Of a stretch of DNA of 64,000 nucleotides, positions 10,205 to 19,221 are shown piece by piece. The notes beneath the pieces were generated by a model. It worked only from the letters and a program-made list of their open reading frames with translations, searched no databases and was not told where the DNA came from. The stretch's first letter is position 1. Each line of letters starts with the position of its first letter. The position numbers and the translations under genes were made by a program. This stretch comes from an uncultured Burkholderiales bacterium (GTDB lineage Bacteria > Pseudomonadota > Gammaproteobacteria > Burkholderiales > Eutrophovitaceae): the NCBI GenBank assembly GCA_951812315.1, contig CATOSA010000032.1, positions 1-64,000 on the forward strand, given 5' to 3'.

Positions 10205-11599
10205 ATGCACATTCAGGGACAAAGCCGGGATCAGGCGACGCTATTTCCGGAGCGGCTCGATGATCTGATAGGCCAGGACAATGCAGTCCGGGTGATCGAC
10301 GCGTTTGTTGATACGCTAGATTTGAATGCACTTGGTTTTGCCCGCATGCAGCTTCAGGCCACGGGCCGGCCACCGTACCACCCGGGTGATGTGTTAAAGC
10401 TGTATTTGTACGGCTATATGCACCGAGTACGCAGCTCACGGTGTCTTGAGCGCGAGTGCCGGAAGAACCTCGAGGTGCTGTGGTTGCTGAACCGGCTGGC
10501 GCCAGATCACAAGACCATTGCCAACTTCCGGGTGGACAACCGTGTGGCCCTGACGCGCGTGTGTCGGGCGTTCGTGCAGTTTTGCCGCTCGCAAGCGCTG
10601 TATGGCGGCGAGCAAATCGCGGTTGATGGCAGCAAGTTCAGGGCGGACAACAGCCGCAGCCGAGTCACACACAAGAAAGATCTGCAACAGCGAGTCAGCG
10701 GCCTGGATCGCAGGATCGGAGCGTGGCTCGATGCGCTCGAAGACAATGAGGACAATGATGACCAAGGGCCCAACGGCGGCGACACCCAAGGCGCTCTTGG
10801 CGCACTCAGGGCCGAGCGCGAGACCTTAACCGAACGCATCCGGGCGATGGACGATGCGCAAGTCTCGGCGCAGCCCGATACGGACGAGCAGGCGCGGGTG
10901 ATGCCCCGCGCACATATTGGCTACAACGTACAAAGCACGGTCGATGGCAAGCACCGCCTGATCGTGGATGTGGACGTGGTACAAAATGCCAATGATTTGC
11001 AGCAGTTGTATCGCATGGCGCGACGCAGCCAACGCCAACTGCAGCGCGATCGGGTGCAGGTACTGGCCGATGCAGGCTATTCCAATGGTCAGCTGCTAAA
11101 GCGCTGCCAGGCCCCCTATGTGCCGGTACAGCGCGCCACGAACAACCAAGGCGATGGCTGCTACTTCGACAAATCGGAGTTTACCTACTGCGGCGAGGGC
11201 GATTACTACGAGTGCCCGGCCGGTGAGCACTTGCCAAAGAAGACCCAGTCGAACAAGCAGCGCCACTGGCTGTACACCAGTGAGGCGCGCACGAACTGTC
11301 ACATCAAGGCGCGGTGTACGGCCGCTAAGCAGCGCTGGGTGACGCGCCACTTCGAGGAAGACGTGCTTAACGAGGTCGCCGATCGCACCGCGGCCAATCC
11401 ACTCATGATGCAACGGCGCAACGGCATGGTGGAAAACCCATTTGGCACGCTCAAGCGGCGTATGGACGGCGGGCGTTTCCTGGTAAGAGGCATACAGAAG
11501 GTCAAAGCCGAGATGGCATTGGCCGTGACCGCTTATAACCTGACCCGTGCTATTAACATCCCGGGAACGAAGCAACTCTGCAAGGCACTGGCTATCTAA
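10205..11599 (+). CDS. IS1182-family transposase
   Basis: This DDE transposase has 464 residues and no frameshift. An N-terminal domain of the DUF772 type (TLFPERLDDLIGQDNAVRVI, then PPYHPGDVLKLYLYGYMHRV near residue 60-80) precedes the IS4-like catalytic domain. Candidate catalytic residues lie in IAVDGSKFRADNS near 139, VLADAGYSNGQ near 289 and the glutamate of MVENPFGTLKRRM near 410. Cysteines near 330-375 may bind metal. ATG 10205 follows a T-run with no ribosome binding site, so expression is probably low. The gene belongs to the element described above and has no functional link to the repair or ribosomal genes beside it. Confidence 0.93.
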   Translation: MHIQGQSRDQATLFPERLDDLIGQDNAVRVIDAFVDTLDLNALGFARMQLQATGRPPYHPGDVLKLYLYGYMHRVRSSRCLERECRKNLEVLWLLNRLAPDHKTIANFRVDNRVALTRVCRAFVQFCRSQALYGGEQIAVDGSKFRADNSRSRVTHKKDLQQRVSGLDRRIGAWLDALEDNEDNDDQGPNGGDTQGALGALRAERETLTERIRAMDDAQVSAQPDTDEQARVMPRAHIGYNVQSTVDGKHRLIVDVDVVQNANDLQQLYRMARRSQRQLQRDRVQVLADAGYSNGQLLKRCQAPYVPVQRATNNQGDGCYFDKSEFTYCGEGDYYECPAGEHLPKKTQSNKQRHWLYTSEARTNCHIKARCTAAKQRWVTRHFEEDVLNEVADRTAANPLMMQRRNGMVENPFGTLKRRMDGGRFLVRGIQKVKAEMALAVTAYNLTRAINIPGTKQLCKALAI

Positions 11600-11605
11600 T
11601 CACAA

Positions 11606-11648
11606 ATGAAAAAGAGGCCACCTCGAACAAGATGGCCTCCGGGTTTTT
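11606..11648. terminator. Bidirectional terminator between transposase and rplQ
   Basis: GAGGCCA (11614-11620) pairs with TGGCCTC (11633-11639). On the plus strand the stem is followed by CGGGTTTTT. On the minus strand it is followed by TTTTTCATTTG. It can therefore end both the transposase transcript and the long ribosomal transcript that finishes with rplQ. Confidence 0.7.
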
Positions 11649-11713
11649 ACACAGCCTCCATTTGGTGGCTTTCGTGCAGCGGATCAACAACATCCTTGTC
11701 CGCTTGGGACGCT

Positions 11714-12094
11714 CTAATCTTCCGCCTTTTCAGTGTCGCTACGATCCATCAGTTCCACCAGTGCCATCGGTGCATTGTCGCCTTGGCGAAAACCATACTT
11801 GAGGATGCGCAGGTAACCCCCATTGCGTTTCTCGTATCGGGGCCCAAGTTCATTAAACAGCTTGACCACTACCTCCCGGTCACGCAGCCGTGCAAACGCC
11901 AGCCGACGATTTGACAGTGAAGGCTTTTTACCCAACGTAATAATTGGCTCGGCAACACGACGCAATTCTTTTGCCTTGGGCAGAGTGGTCTTGATCACCT
12001 CGTGCTTCAGGAGTGAGTTGGTCATGTTGCGCAACATCGCCTGGCGATGAGCGCTGGTGCGGTTGAGCTTGCGCAGTCCGAGACGGTGACGCAT
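11714..12094 (-). CDS. rplQ: 50S ribosomal protein L17
   Basis: L17 is a large-subunit protein near the peptide exit tunnel. The sequence starts [20 protein letters not shown], and the conserved [22 protein letters not shown] region (here with AEPII) follows. The protein has 126 residues with a short acidic tail (SDTEKAED), typical of Betaproteobacteria. It is the last gene of the alpha cluster, 12 bases after rpoA. The IS right end lies about 44 bases beyond its stop. Confidence 0.98.
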   Translation of the reverse strand: MRHRLGLRKLNRTSAHRQAMLRNMTNSLLKHEVIKTTLPKAKELRRVAEPIITLGKKPSLSNRRLAFARLRDREVVVKLFNELGPRYEKRNGGYLRILKYGFRQGDNAPMALVELMDRSDTEKAED

Positions 12095-12106
12095 CGTCGT
12101 TACCCC

Positions 12107-13081
12107 TTATTCCTTTTCCAGGCCTGCAGGGGGCCAACTCTCGAGTTTCCTCCCGAGCGTCAGTCCGCGCACAGCCAGAACTTCCTTGATTTCATTGAGC
12201 GACTTGCGGCCGAGGTTCGGTGTCTTGAGTAACTCGGTTTCGGTACGCTGGATAAGATCACCAATGTAATAGATATTCTCTGCCTTCAGACAGTTTGCAG
12301 AGCGAACGGTCAATTCAAGATCATCTACCAGGCGCAGCAAAATCGGGTCGACCTGAGGTGTTTTCGGCGCTTCGACCGGTGCCGGTGTGCCTTCGAGATC
12401 GGCGAATGTAGAAAGATGCTCCATCAGGATGCGCGCCGCGTAGCGAATGGCTTCTTCCGGTTCGAGCACACCGTTGGTCTCGATATCAACAACCAGTTTG
12501 TCGAGGTCGGTGCGCTGTTCGACACGGGCACTTTCGACCGCGTAGCTGACGCGTCGCACCGGACTGAACGATGCGTCCAGAAGCAGGCTTCCGATACTGC
12601 GACCTTCTTCAGTATCCTCGCGAACATTGGCAGGAATGTAGCCCCTGCCACTTTCGATCTTGATCTGCATGTCGAGCTTGCCGCCCGGCGCAAGGTGGGC
12701 GATGACGTGATCCGGATTGACGATCTCCACGTCGTGGGTTCCCTCGATATCGCTCGCACAAACCGCGCCTTCGCCTTCCTTTTTCAACTGAAGGACAACC
12801 TCTTCACGATTGTGCAGTTTGAGAACGATGCCTTTGAGATTGAGCATGATGTCGACGACATCTTCCTGCACGCCATCAATCGCCGAGTATTCATGAAGAA
12901 CGCCCGAAATCTTGACTTCGGTCGGCGCGTAACCGGGCATGGAGGACAACAGTACACGACGCAGGGCATTACCGAGCGTATGGCCATAGCCGCGCTCGAA
13001 TGGCTCCATCGTTACCTTCGCATGAGAGCTACCAATTGGCTGCACATCAATAATTCGCGGCTTGAGAAAGCTGCTTTGCAT
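12107..13081 (-). CDS. rpoA: RNA polymerase alpha subunit
   Basis: Alpha dimerises to nucleate RNA polymerase assembly and contacts UP elements and activators. The protein has 324 residues. The N-terminal domain contains [20 protein letters not shown] near residue 28-47, which is the dimer interface. The C-terminal domain contains [19 protein letters not shown] near 250 and [14 protein letters not shown] near 290, which hold the DNA- and activator-contacting helices. It lies between rpsD and rplQ as in the standard alpha operon. Confidence 0.99.
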   Translation of the reverse strand: MQSSFLKPRIIDVQPIGSSHAKVTMEPFERGYGHTLGNALRRVLLSSMPGYAPTEVKISGVLHEYSAIDGVQEDVVDIMLNLKGIVLKLHNREEVVLQLKKEGEGAVCASDIEGTHDVEIVNPDHVIAHLAPGGKLDMQIKIESGRGYIPANVREDTEEGRSIGSLLLDASFSPVRRVSYAVESARVEQRTDLDKLVVDIETNGVLEPEEAIRYAARILMEHLSTFADLEGTPAPVEAPKTPQVDPILLRLVDDLELTVRSANCLKAENIYYIGDLIQRTETELLKTPNLGRKSLNEIKEVLAVRGLTLGRKLESWPPAGLEKE

Positions 13082-13154
13082 AGATTCGACCCTTTAAAAA
13101 GTTTCGAAAGTTTTCACTTCTGACAAATTCCCGACCGGCAGGTCCGGAGCGGTA

Positions 13155-13781
13155 TTACTTGGAATAAAGTTCGACGACCATTGATTCATTGATTGTCGAC
13201 GGCAACTCTGAACGTTGCGGAAGCGCCTTGAACGTACCTTTAAGCGCTTTGATGTCCACTTCCAGCCATTCGGGAAAGCCACGGCTTTCGGCAGCTTCTG
13301 CGGCGGCCTTGATACGTAATTGGGCGCGCGACTTCTCGGCCACTTCAACGACGTCACCGGGTCGCACCTGGTAGGAAGGAATGTTGACGCGCTTACCGTT
13401 CACCACAATCGAATTGTGGCTGATGACTTGCCGCGCTTCCGTACGCGACACACCGAAACCCATGCGGTAAACAACCGAATCGAGTCGGCTTTCGAGACCC
13501 TGCAACAAGGCCTCTCCAGTCACGCCCTTCTTGCGGGCAGCGTCCTTGTATCCCTTGCGAAACTGGCGCTCCAGCACGCCGTATATCCGGCGAATTTTCT
13601 GCTTTTCGCGAAGCTGCCTTCCAAAATCCGATATCCGAATATGCTTCTGGCCATGCTGTCCGGGCGGATAGGAACGGCGCTCAATGGCGCATTTGTCGGT
13701 GAAACACTTCTCACCCTTAAGAAAAAGTTTCTCGCCTTCGCGTCGGCACTGGCGGCACTTGGCATCGAGGTTTCTGGCCAC
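13155..13781 (-). CDS. rpsD: 30S ribosomal protein S4, zinc-binding (C+) form
   Basis: S4 nucleates small-subunit assembly and in enterobacteria represses the alpha operon. The GTG at 13781 is chosen because AGGGAG lies 6 bases upstream and the sequence then reads [20 protein letters not shown], the family N-terminus. Upstream in-frame codons are not conserved. The 208-residue protein keeps four cysteines at 9, 12, 26 and 31, the zinc-site spacing of Thermus S4. E. coli and Burkholderia S4 have lost most of these. The S4 RNA-binding domain follows ([20 protein letters not shown] near residue 106). Confidence 0.97.
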   Translation of the reverse strand: MARNLDAKCRQCRREGEKLFLKGEKCFTDKCAIERRSYPPGQHGQKHIRISDFGRQLREKQKIRRIYGVLERQFRKGYKDAARKKGVTGEALLQGLESRLDSVVYRMGFGVSRTEARQVISHNSIVVNGKRVNIPSYQVRPGDVVEVAEKSRAQLRIKAAAEAAESRGFPEWLEVDIKALKGTFKALPQRSELPSTINESMVVELYSK

Positions 13782-13791
13782 GTTAGTCTCC

Positions 13792-14181
13792 CTAAATCCG
13801 GCGCTTTTTCGGTGGACGGCAGCCATTGTGCGGTACCGGCGTCACATCCGAAATGCTGGTGATCTTGAATCCGGCGGCATTGAGCGCACGCACTGCGGAC
13901 TCACGGCCAGGCCCGGGGCCTTTGATTCGCACTTCAAGATTCTTCACGCCACAGTCCTGTGCGGCCCGCCCGGCATGATCCGCCGCGATCTGTGCAGCGA
14001 ACGGTGTACTTTTGCGCGAGCCCTTGAACCCACTCGACCCCGACGTTGCCCAGGACAATGCATTGCCCTGCCGGTCAGTGATCATGATTATCGTATTGTT
14101 GAAAGAGGCGTGAACATGCGCGATACCTTCCGCGATGTTCTTCTTGACCTTCTTTCGGACCCGGGTAGTTGCCTTTGCCAT
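13792..14181 (-). CDS. rpsK: 30S ribosomal protein S11
   Basis: S11 sits on the small-subunit platform near the E site. The protein has 129 residues with the conserved [20 protein letters not shown] near residue 20 and the C-terminal [15 protein letters not shown]. It follows rpsM after an unusually long 116-base spacer (14182-14297) for an alpha operon. I see no clear promoter or terminator in that spacer. It lies 10 bases before rpsD. Confidence 0.98.
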   Translation of the reverse strand: MAKATTRVRKKVKKNIAEGIAHVHASFNNTIIMITDRQGNALSWATSGSSGFKGSRKSTPFAAQIAADHAGRAAQDCGVKNLEVRIKGPGPGRESAVRALNAAGFKITSISDVTPVPHNGCRPPKKRRI

Positions 14182-14297
14182 CGTTGAGTTTTCCTGCCTG
14201 TTTGATCTGTTGCTGCGATTACAGTGAGTTCGATTGCGCCAACTTCAAATGCGCTTGAGTCGAAATCAAAACTTCGAATGTAATAACCTGAAATGCG

Positions 14298-14663
14298 CTA
14301 TTTCTTCATCGCGCGCAGTACCTTCTTCGGCCCTTTTCGGGTGCGCGCATTCGTTTTTGTGCGCTGTCCCCGCACGGGCAATCCCCTGCGGTGACGCGAT
14401 CCACGGTAGGTGCTCAGATCCATCAGCCGCTTGATGTTCATGGAGACTTCACGGCGCAAATCACCTTCGATCGAATACTTCGTGACCTGCTCGCGTAACT
14501 TCTCTACATCCGAATCGGACAGGTCCTTCATTTTTTCCGACGGCGTCACGCCCGCATCTGCGCAGATCTTGTAAGCGCGCGTGCGGCCTATCCCGTAGAT
14601 CGCCATCAGTGCGACCCACGCGTGTTTATGGTTCGGTATGTTTACGCCTGCAATTCGTGCCAT
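14298..14663 (-). CDS. rpsM: 30S ribosomal protein S13
   Basis: S13 is in the small-subunit head and contacts the P-site tRNA and the large-subunit bridge. The protein has 121 residues and starts [20 protein letters not shown]. It contains the helix-two-turn-helix [17 protein letters not shown] near residue 24 and the basic tail [17 protein letters not shown]. It is the first gene of the alpha cluster, 36 bases after rpmJ. Confidence 0.98.
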   Translation of the reverse strand: MARIAGVNIPNHKHAWVALMAIYGIGRTRAYKICADAGVTPSEKMKDLSDSDVEKLREQVTKYSIEGDLRREVSMNIKRLMDLSTYRGSRHRRGLPVRGQRTKTNARTRKGPKKVLRAMKK

Positions 14664-14699
14664 AGTCTCTTATTCCTGTATGCCAGCTGCCGGAGCAGA

Positions 14700-14813
14700 T
14701 TAACCTTGTCGCTGCTTGTGACGAGGGTCCCTGCAAATGATCCGCACAACGTTATTACGCCGGATTACTTTGCAGTACCGACACAGTTTCTTGACCGATG
14801 CCTTAACTTTCAT
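14700..14813 (-). CDS. rpmJ: 50S ribosomal protein L36
   Basis: This 37-residue zinc-ribbon protein of the large subunit reads [20 protein letters not shown] and ends [11 protein letters not shown]. Cys11, Cys14, Cys27 and His32 form the metal site, so it is the zinc-containing (C+) paralogue. It lies between secY (11 bases upstream on the transcript) and rpsM, the expected place at the end of the spc cluster. Confidence 0.97.
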   Translation of the reverse strand: MKVKASVKKLCRYCKVIRRNNVVRIICRDPRHKQRQG

Positions 14814-14824
14814 TTACTCGCTCC

Positions 14825-16150
14825 TCATCGGGTCGGAAACATTCCGCCCTTGAAGTTGGCCTTCTTCAGCAGGCTTTCGTACTGGTGCGACATGACATAT
14901 GCCTGTACTTGCTGCATGAAGTCCATGGTCACAACAACAATAATCAGCAGGCTGGTACCACCGAAATAGAACGGAACGTTCCACTTCACGATCAAGAATT
15001 CGGGCAGCAGACACACCGCCGTGATGTACAAAGAACCTGCCAATGTCAGGCGCATGATGATTTTCTCAATGTATTTTGCTGTCTGCTCTCCGGGGCGAAT
15101 ACCCGGTACAAATGCGCCACCCTTCTTGAGGTTCTCGGCCGTATCACGAGGATTGAAGACCAGGGCGGTGTAGAAAAAGCAGAAGAAAATAATCGCCGCC
15201 GCATAGAACGCGACGTACAGAGGCTGTCCCGGATGCAGTAGTCCGCCGATGTCACGAAGCCAATACACATTCTCGCTGGAACCGAGAAGTTCAGCCAGCG
15301 TCGCGGGAAACAGGATAATACTTGACGCAAAAATTGGCGGTATCACGCCAGCCATATTGAGCTTCAGCGGAAGAAACGAGCTCTGACCGCCGTACACCTT
15401 CCGGCCAACCTGGCGCTTTGCATAATTGACCAGAATCTTGCGCTGCCCGCGTTCGACGAATACAACGAAGCCAGTTACCAGTACCGCTCCCATGAGCAGC
15501 AGCAGCACCAGCGGAATAGAGAATGTGCCGGTACGTGCCAGTTCAAGCGTACCTCCGAGCGCTGCCGGAAGTCCTGCCGCGATCCCGGCAAATATGATCA
15601 GCGAGATCCCGTTGCCGATACCGCGCTCAGTAATCTGTTCGCCCAGCCACATCAGAAACATCGTGCCTGTTACCAGAGTCACGACTGCTGTAAAACGAAA
15701 CACCAGCCCCGGCTCAATAACGAGTCCGCTTTGCGATTCAAGCGCAATTGCAATACCGGTGGCCTGGAAAGTGGCCAGAACAAGCGTCCCATAGCGCGTG
15801 TACTGGGTGATCTTGCGCCGGCCAGCCTCGCCTTCTTTCTTGAGCTGCTCTAGCGTCGGAACGACGACCGTCAGCAACTGCATGATGATCGATGCCGAAA
15901 TGTACGGCATGATTCCGAGCGCAAAGATAGTAAATCGCGACAGCGCACCGCCCGAGAACATATTGAACATTCCCAGGATGCCGCCCTCCTGGGCCTTGAA
16001 CAATTCCTGCAGCGTCACCGGATCAATACCCGGAACCGGGATGTGCGCACCGATACGATAGACGATGAGCGCGCCCAGCAGGAATAGAAGTCGGCGTTTC
16101 AGATCGCCGAACTTGCCTGCCATTCCGAGCATGCCGTCTTGTTGCGCCAA
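14825..16150 (-). CDS. secY: Preprotein translocase subunit SecY
   Basis: SecY is the channel-forming inner-membrane subunit of the Sec translocon and works with SecE, which is encoded at 42653-43000. The protein has 441 residues with about ten membrane segments. The plug and pore region is recognisable in [20 protein letters not shown] near residue 40, and the conserved cytoplasmic loop reads [20 protein letters not shown] near 220-240. The N-terminus [20 protein letters not shown] is normal. It follows rplO and precedes rpmJ. Confidence 0.98.
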   Translation of the reverse strand: MAQQDGMLGMAGKFGDLKRRLLFLLGALIVYRIGAHIPVPGIDPVTLQELFKAQEGGILGMFNMFSGGALSRFTIFALGIMPYISASIIMQLLTVVVPTLEQLKKEGEAGRRKITQYTRYGTLVLATFQATGIAIALESQSGLVIEPGLVFRFTAVVTLVTGTMFLMWLGEQITERGIGNGISLIIFAGIAAGLPAALGGTLELARTGTFSIPLVLLLLMGAVLVTGFVVFVERGQRKILVNYAKRQVGRKVYGGQSSFLPLKLNMAGVIPPIFASSIILFPATLAELLGSSENVYWLRDIGGLLHPGQPLYVAFYAAAIIFFCFFYTALVFNPRDTAENLKKGGAFVPGIRPGEQTAKYIEKIIMRLTLAGSLYITAVCLLPEFLIVKWNVPFYFGGTSLLIIVVVTMDFMQQVQAYVMSHQYESLLKKANFKGGMFPTR

Positions 16151-16200
16151 ACCTTATTCCTCTGTTTCTCGACTATGCGTATTCATTGACTTTGCGTCGA

Positions 16201-16638
16201 CTAGGAGTCGACTACGCTCCCGCCGGCAGCCTCAATGGCCGCGCGGGCACCCTTTGTGATACCAAGGCCGCGTACTTTCAGCTTCTTTTCGATCTTGCCG
16301 GCAAGAATGATTTTCCCGGCGACTGTGCCCTTGGGCAAAATTCCCGCCTGCTTGAGTGCCAGAAGATCGACTTCGTCGCCTTCGATTTTGTTCAGTACCG
16401 ACAACCGCACTTCAACGGTGTGGCCGCGTGTCATGGAAACAAACCCTCGCTTGGGCAGGCGCCGCGCCATCGGCATCTGTCCGCCTTCGAATCCCACTTT
16501 GTGATATCCGCCGGAACGGGAATGCTGACCCTTGTGGCCGCGACCTGCGGTCTTTCCCTTGCCGCTGCCAATGCCGCGCCCTACGCGAAGACGTGAAGGC
16601 CGTGAACCGGCCGCAGGCTTGATTTCGTTGAGTCGCAT
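16201..16638 (-). CDS. rplO: 50S ribosomal protein L15
   Basis: L15 is a late-assembly large-subunit protein with a long basic extension into 23S rRNA. The protein has 145 residues with the glycine-rich [20 protein letters not shown] near residue 20. Its ATG begins at the base next to the rpmD stop (TAA at 16639-16641), so translation is probably coupled. Confidence 0.98.
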   Translation of the reverse strand: MRLNEIKPAAGSRPSRLRVGRGIGSGKGKTAGRGHKGQHSRSGGYHKVGFEGGQMPMARRLPKRGFVSMTRGHTVEVRLSVLNKIEGDEVDLLALKQAGILPKGTVAGKIILAGKIEKKLKVRGLGITKGARAAIEAAGGSVVDS

Positions 16639-17037
16639 TTACGCCTCCACCCTCAGGAGGTAGTTCACCTTGTTGATCATTCCACGTACCGCCGGCGTGT
16701 CTTCCAGTTCGACGCTGTGGCGAATGCGCCGCAATCCCAGACCGCGTACCGTGGCCCGATGCGACGCCTTTGTTCCGATCACGCTTTTAACGAGCGTGAC
16801 CTTGACAGTTTTTTCCGGCGCGGCCTTTTTAGCTTGGGGCGCGGCCACTTTCTTGACTGCCTTCTTCTCGGCCGGCGCCTTTTTCGGTGCGGCTTTTTTC
16901 ACTGCCGGCTTCTTTGCCGCCGTTTTGGCTGGCGTTTTGTCCGCCGTTTCCTTTGCAGACGAGGTCTGGTCGCCTGCCTTATCTGCGGTTGCCTTATCTG
17001 CGGTTGCGTCGTCTGCGGCTGATTTCTTTTCGGCCAT
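16639..17037 (-). CDS. rpmD: 50S ribosomal protein L30 with a long lysine/alanine-rich N-terminal extension
   Basis: The last 57 residues (76-132, starting [20 protein letters not shown]) are a complete, normal L30. In front of them lies an in-frame extension of about 75 residues. It has an Ala/Asp/Lys part ([14 protein letters not shown]) and then basic repeats built on [20 protein letters not shown], resembling histone H1-like tails. The frame is open from ATG 17037, five bases after the rpsE stop, so the tail should be translated. A GTG inside it (residue 64) has no evident binding site. An early-domain fusion with a separate start cannot be excluded. L5 in the same operon has a similar tail. 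Confidence 0.93.
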   Translation of the reverse strand: MAEKKSAADDATADKATADKAGDQTSSAKETADKTPAKTAAKKPAVKKAAPKKAPAEKKAVKKVAAPQAKKAAPEKTVKVTLVKSVIGTKASHRATVRGLGLRRIRHSVELEDTPAVRGMINKVNYLLRVEA

Positions 17038-17042
17038 GCCGG

Positions 17043-17555
17043 TTAACCCAGAATCTCTTCAACCGTCTTGCCGCGCTTGAGCGCAATTTCGCTCGGCGAA
17101 TTCATGGCAGCAAGGCCGTTGAGCGTTGCTCGCACAACGTTATAAGGATTGGTCGAACCAATGCATTTGGCAAGAATGTCTGAAACGCCCATCACTTCAA
17201 AGATCGCACGCATTGGACCACCGGCGATAATTCCGGTTCCTTCCGACGCAGGCTGCATGTACACCTTGGCGGCACCATGAATGCCAACCACCGCGTGTTG
17301 AAGCGTTCCGTCGCGCAACCCAACCTTGAACAACTTCTTTCTCGCCTCTTCCATCGCCTTCTGGACAGCAACTGGCACCTCGCGTGCCTTGCCCTTGCCC
17401 ATGCCGACACCGCCATCCCCGTCACCAACAACGGCAAGGGCCGCAAAGCCAAGGACACGACCTCCCTTGACCACTTTGGTGACGCGATTGACCGCGACCA
17501 TTTTCTCGCGCAATCCGTCGCTCGGACCACTTCTCTGCTGGTGCATTCTTGCCAT
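17043..17555 (-). CDS. rpsE: 30S ribosomal protein S5
   Basis: S5 lies at the mRNA entry side of the small subunit and affects decoding accuracy. The protein has 170 residues, with the RNA-binding segment [20 protein letters not shown] near residue 22 and the C-terminal fold [20 protein letters not shown] near 110. Its start [15 protein letters not shown] is typical for Betaproteobacteria. It is followed after 5 bases by the extended L30 gene. Confidence 0.98.
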   Translation of the reverse strand: MARMHQQRSGPSDGLREKMVAVNRVTKVVKGGRVLGFAALAVVGDGDGGVGMGKGKAREVPVAVQKAMEEARKKLFKVGLRDGTLQHAVVGIHGAAKVYMQPASEGTGIIAGGPMRAIFEVMGVSDILAKCIGSTNPYNVVRATLNGLAAMNSPSEIALKRGKTVEEILG

Positions 17556-17565
17556 TGGTTCTTCC

Positions 17566-17919
17566 TTAGAACTTCAACCCGGCTTCGCGCGCAGCCTCAG
17601 CAAGCGCTTTAACGCGACCGTGATATTTGAATCCGGAACGGTCGAACGAAACCTGTTCGACGCCTTTTTCCTTGGCTTTTTCAGCGATACGTTTGCCGAT
17701 CATCGCGGCGGCTTCAACATTGCCGCCATGTCCGACCTGTTTACGTACGTCGGCTTCAAGCGTTGACGCATGGACAACGACCTTCGCACCGCTATCGATA
17801 ATTTGCGCGTACATATGTCCGTTGGACCGGTGCACAAGTAACCGCACCGCACCAAGCTCAGCCATCTTGTGGCGCGTCTGCCGTGCTCTGCGCAGTCTTG
17901 CCTTCTTTTTCTCAATCAT
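17566..17919 (-). CDS. rplR: 50S ribosomal protein L18
   Basis: L18 binds 5S rRNA together with L5 and L25. ATG 17919 gives the normal 117-residue protein ([20 protein letters not shown], ending [10 protein letters not shown]). The same frame is open further upstream through the 3' end of rplF, but those residues are not family-like. It lies 10 bases after rplF and 10 bases before rpsE. Confidence 0.97.
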   Translation of the reverse strand: MIEKKKARLRRARQTRHKMAELGAVRLLVHRSNGHMYAQIIDSGAKVVVHASTLEADVRKQVGHGGNVEAAAMIGKRIAEKAKEKGVEQVSFDRSGFKYHGRVKALAEAAREAGLKF

Positions 17920-17929
17920 CGCGTTACGT

Positions 17930-18463
17930 TCACTTCTTCTTGGTTTCCTTGCGTACGACATGCTCATCCGCATATCGAACGCCCTTACCTTTGTAAGGCT
18001 CCGGTGGGCGATAGGCGCGCACTTCGGCGGCCACTTGTCCGACCAGCTGCTTGTCGATGCCTTTAATGACGACCTCGGTCTGCTGCGGCGTTTCGACCTT
18101 GATGCCTTTTGGCATCTGGTGAACAACCGGGTGCGAAAAGCCGAGCGACAGGTTGAGTTTGTCACCTTGCGCCTGGGCCCGATAACCAACCCCAACCAAA
18201 GTCAACTTCTTCTCGAATCCCGAACTCACACCGGCAACCATATTGGCAACGAGTGCGCGCAACGTTCCGGACATCGCATTTGCCGCCGGACTCTTGTCGG
18301 CGGCTTCGAAAACAAACGTGTCACCGTCGCGCTTGACGTTTACCAACTTGCTCGCCGGCTGCGACAGCGTGCCCAGCGAACCTTTTACCGTTATCGCATC
18401 CCCTCCTATGGTGGCATCAACACCTGCGGGAATGTTCACCGGGTTTTTAGCAATGCGCGACAT
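17930..18463 (-). CDS. rplF: 50S ribosomal protein L6
   Basis: L6 lies near the factor-binding site of the large subunit and contacts the sarcin-ricin loop. ATG 18463 ([19 protein letters not shown]) has GGAG 6 bases upstream and gives 177 residues, the family length. The C-terminal signature [20 protein letters not shown] is intact. An upstream in-frame start would add seven unconserved residues. Confidence 0.97.
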   Translation of the reverse strand: MSRIAKNPVNIPAGVDATIGGDAITVKGSLGTLSQPASKLVNVKRDGDTFVFEAADKSPAANAMSGTLRALVANMVAGVSSGFEKKLTLVGVGYRAQAQGDKLNLSLGFSHPVVHQMPKGIKVETPQQTEVVIKGIDKQLVGQVAAEVRAYRPPEPYKGKGVRYADEHVVRKETKKK

Positions 18464-18496
18464 AGTCTGCTCCAGTTCGATCAAGCTGAGTCATGG

Positions 18497-18895
18497 TCAA
18501 GCGACAATACAAAGGACCTCGCCACCGACACCGGTCGAGCGAGCCTTGCGATCAGTCATAACGCCGCGTGACGTAGAAACAATAGCGACCCCAAGTCCGT
18601 TCATTACCTGCGGAATATCGCGCGCCGGTTTGTAAATACGCAGTCCCGGCCTGCTGACGCGCTCGATACGCTCGATAACCGGTTTGCCGGCATAGTATTT
18701 CAGGCCGATCTCGAGCTGCGGCTTGCTCGCAACATTGCCGTCCACCTTGAAATCCTCGATGTAGCCCTCGTCTTGCAGCACTTTGGCGATCGCGATCTTG
18801 ATCTTGCTCATCGGCATCGCCACAGACACTTTCTCCGCCATTTGCGCATTGCGAATGCGGGTCAGCATGTCCGAAATCGGGTCACTCATGCTCAT
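18497..18895 (-). CDS. rpsH: 30S ribosomal protein S8
   Basis: S8 binds central-domain 16S rRNA and in E. coli represses spc translation at an rplE site. The protein has 132 residues, from [20 protein letters not shown] to the C-terminal motif [25 protein letters not shown] lies 10 bases before ATG 18895. It is positioned between rpsN and rplF. Confidence 0.98.
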   Translation of the reverse strand: MSMSDPISDMLTRIRNAQMAEKVSVAMPMSKIKIAIAKVLQDEGYIEDFKVDGNVASKPQLEIGLKYYAGKPVIERIERVSRPGLRIYKPARDIPQVMNGLGVAIVSTSRGVMTDRKARSTGVGGEVLCIVA

Positions 18896-18908
18896 CTGTC
18901 TGTATCTC

Positions 18909-19214
18909 CTACCAGCTCGCTTTGATCACGCCAGGAATTTCGCCACGCAAGGCTATCTCGCGAAGCTTGTTGCGCGCCAGACCGAATTTCTTGAATACGC
19001 CGCGGGGGCGGCCAGTCAGTGCGCAGCGATTGCGAAGCCGAACCGGGCTGGCGTTGCGCGGAAGTTTCTGCAACTTTTCGCGTGCTACCGCTTTTTCTTC
19101 ATCGGACGCGCTGCTGCTTCGCAGAGTGGCCATAATTTCAGCGCGCTTGGCAGCGAATTTCTTGACGGTGTTGCGACGCTTGCCTTCGCGGTTGATCACA
19201 GATTGTCTTGCCAT
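18909..19214 (-). CDS. rpsN: 30S ribosomal protein S14, zinc-free type
   Basis: S14 is a small-subunit head protein. ATG 19214 ([20 protein letters not shown]) gives 101 residues, the length of the long form without zinc ligands; the C-terminal [20 protein letters not shown] is conserved. Only one cysteine remains of the zinc ribbon. It starts 7 bases after the rplE stop. Confidence 0.97.
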   Translation of the reverse strand: MARQSVINREGKRRNTVKKFAAKRAEIMATLRSSSASDEEKAVAREKLQKLPRNASPVRLRNRCALTGRPRGVFKKFGLARNKLREIALRGEIPGVIKASW

Positions 19215-19221
19215 GTCTACC

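Larger units (their letters stand above)
10131..11670 (+). mobile_element. IS1182-type insertion sequence
   Basis: The element is about 1.54 kb and consists of one transposase gene bounded by imperfect terminal inverted repeats. The left repeat (about 10131-10155) contains ATGGAGACTGTGTAAA. The right repeat (about 11646-11670), read on the other strand, contains ATGGAGGCTGTGTAAA inside GCCACCAAATGG. The inner 16 bases match with one mismatch, and the outer parts differ by a 2-base length change. I could not fix the exact outer ends or find a convincing target duplication. It sits in a convergent intergenic gap between uvrA and rplQ, where it interrupts no gene. It appears intact. Confidence 0.85.

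Noticed and set aside
13782..13826. Fifteen extra N-terminal residues on S4
   Set aside because: The GTG at 13781 has a well-placed ribosome binding site and matches the family start; the upstream residues are antisense to rpsK-end sequence and unconserved.
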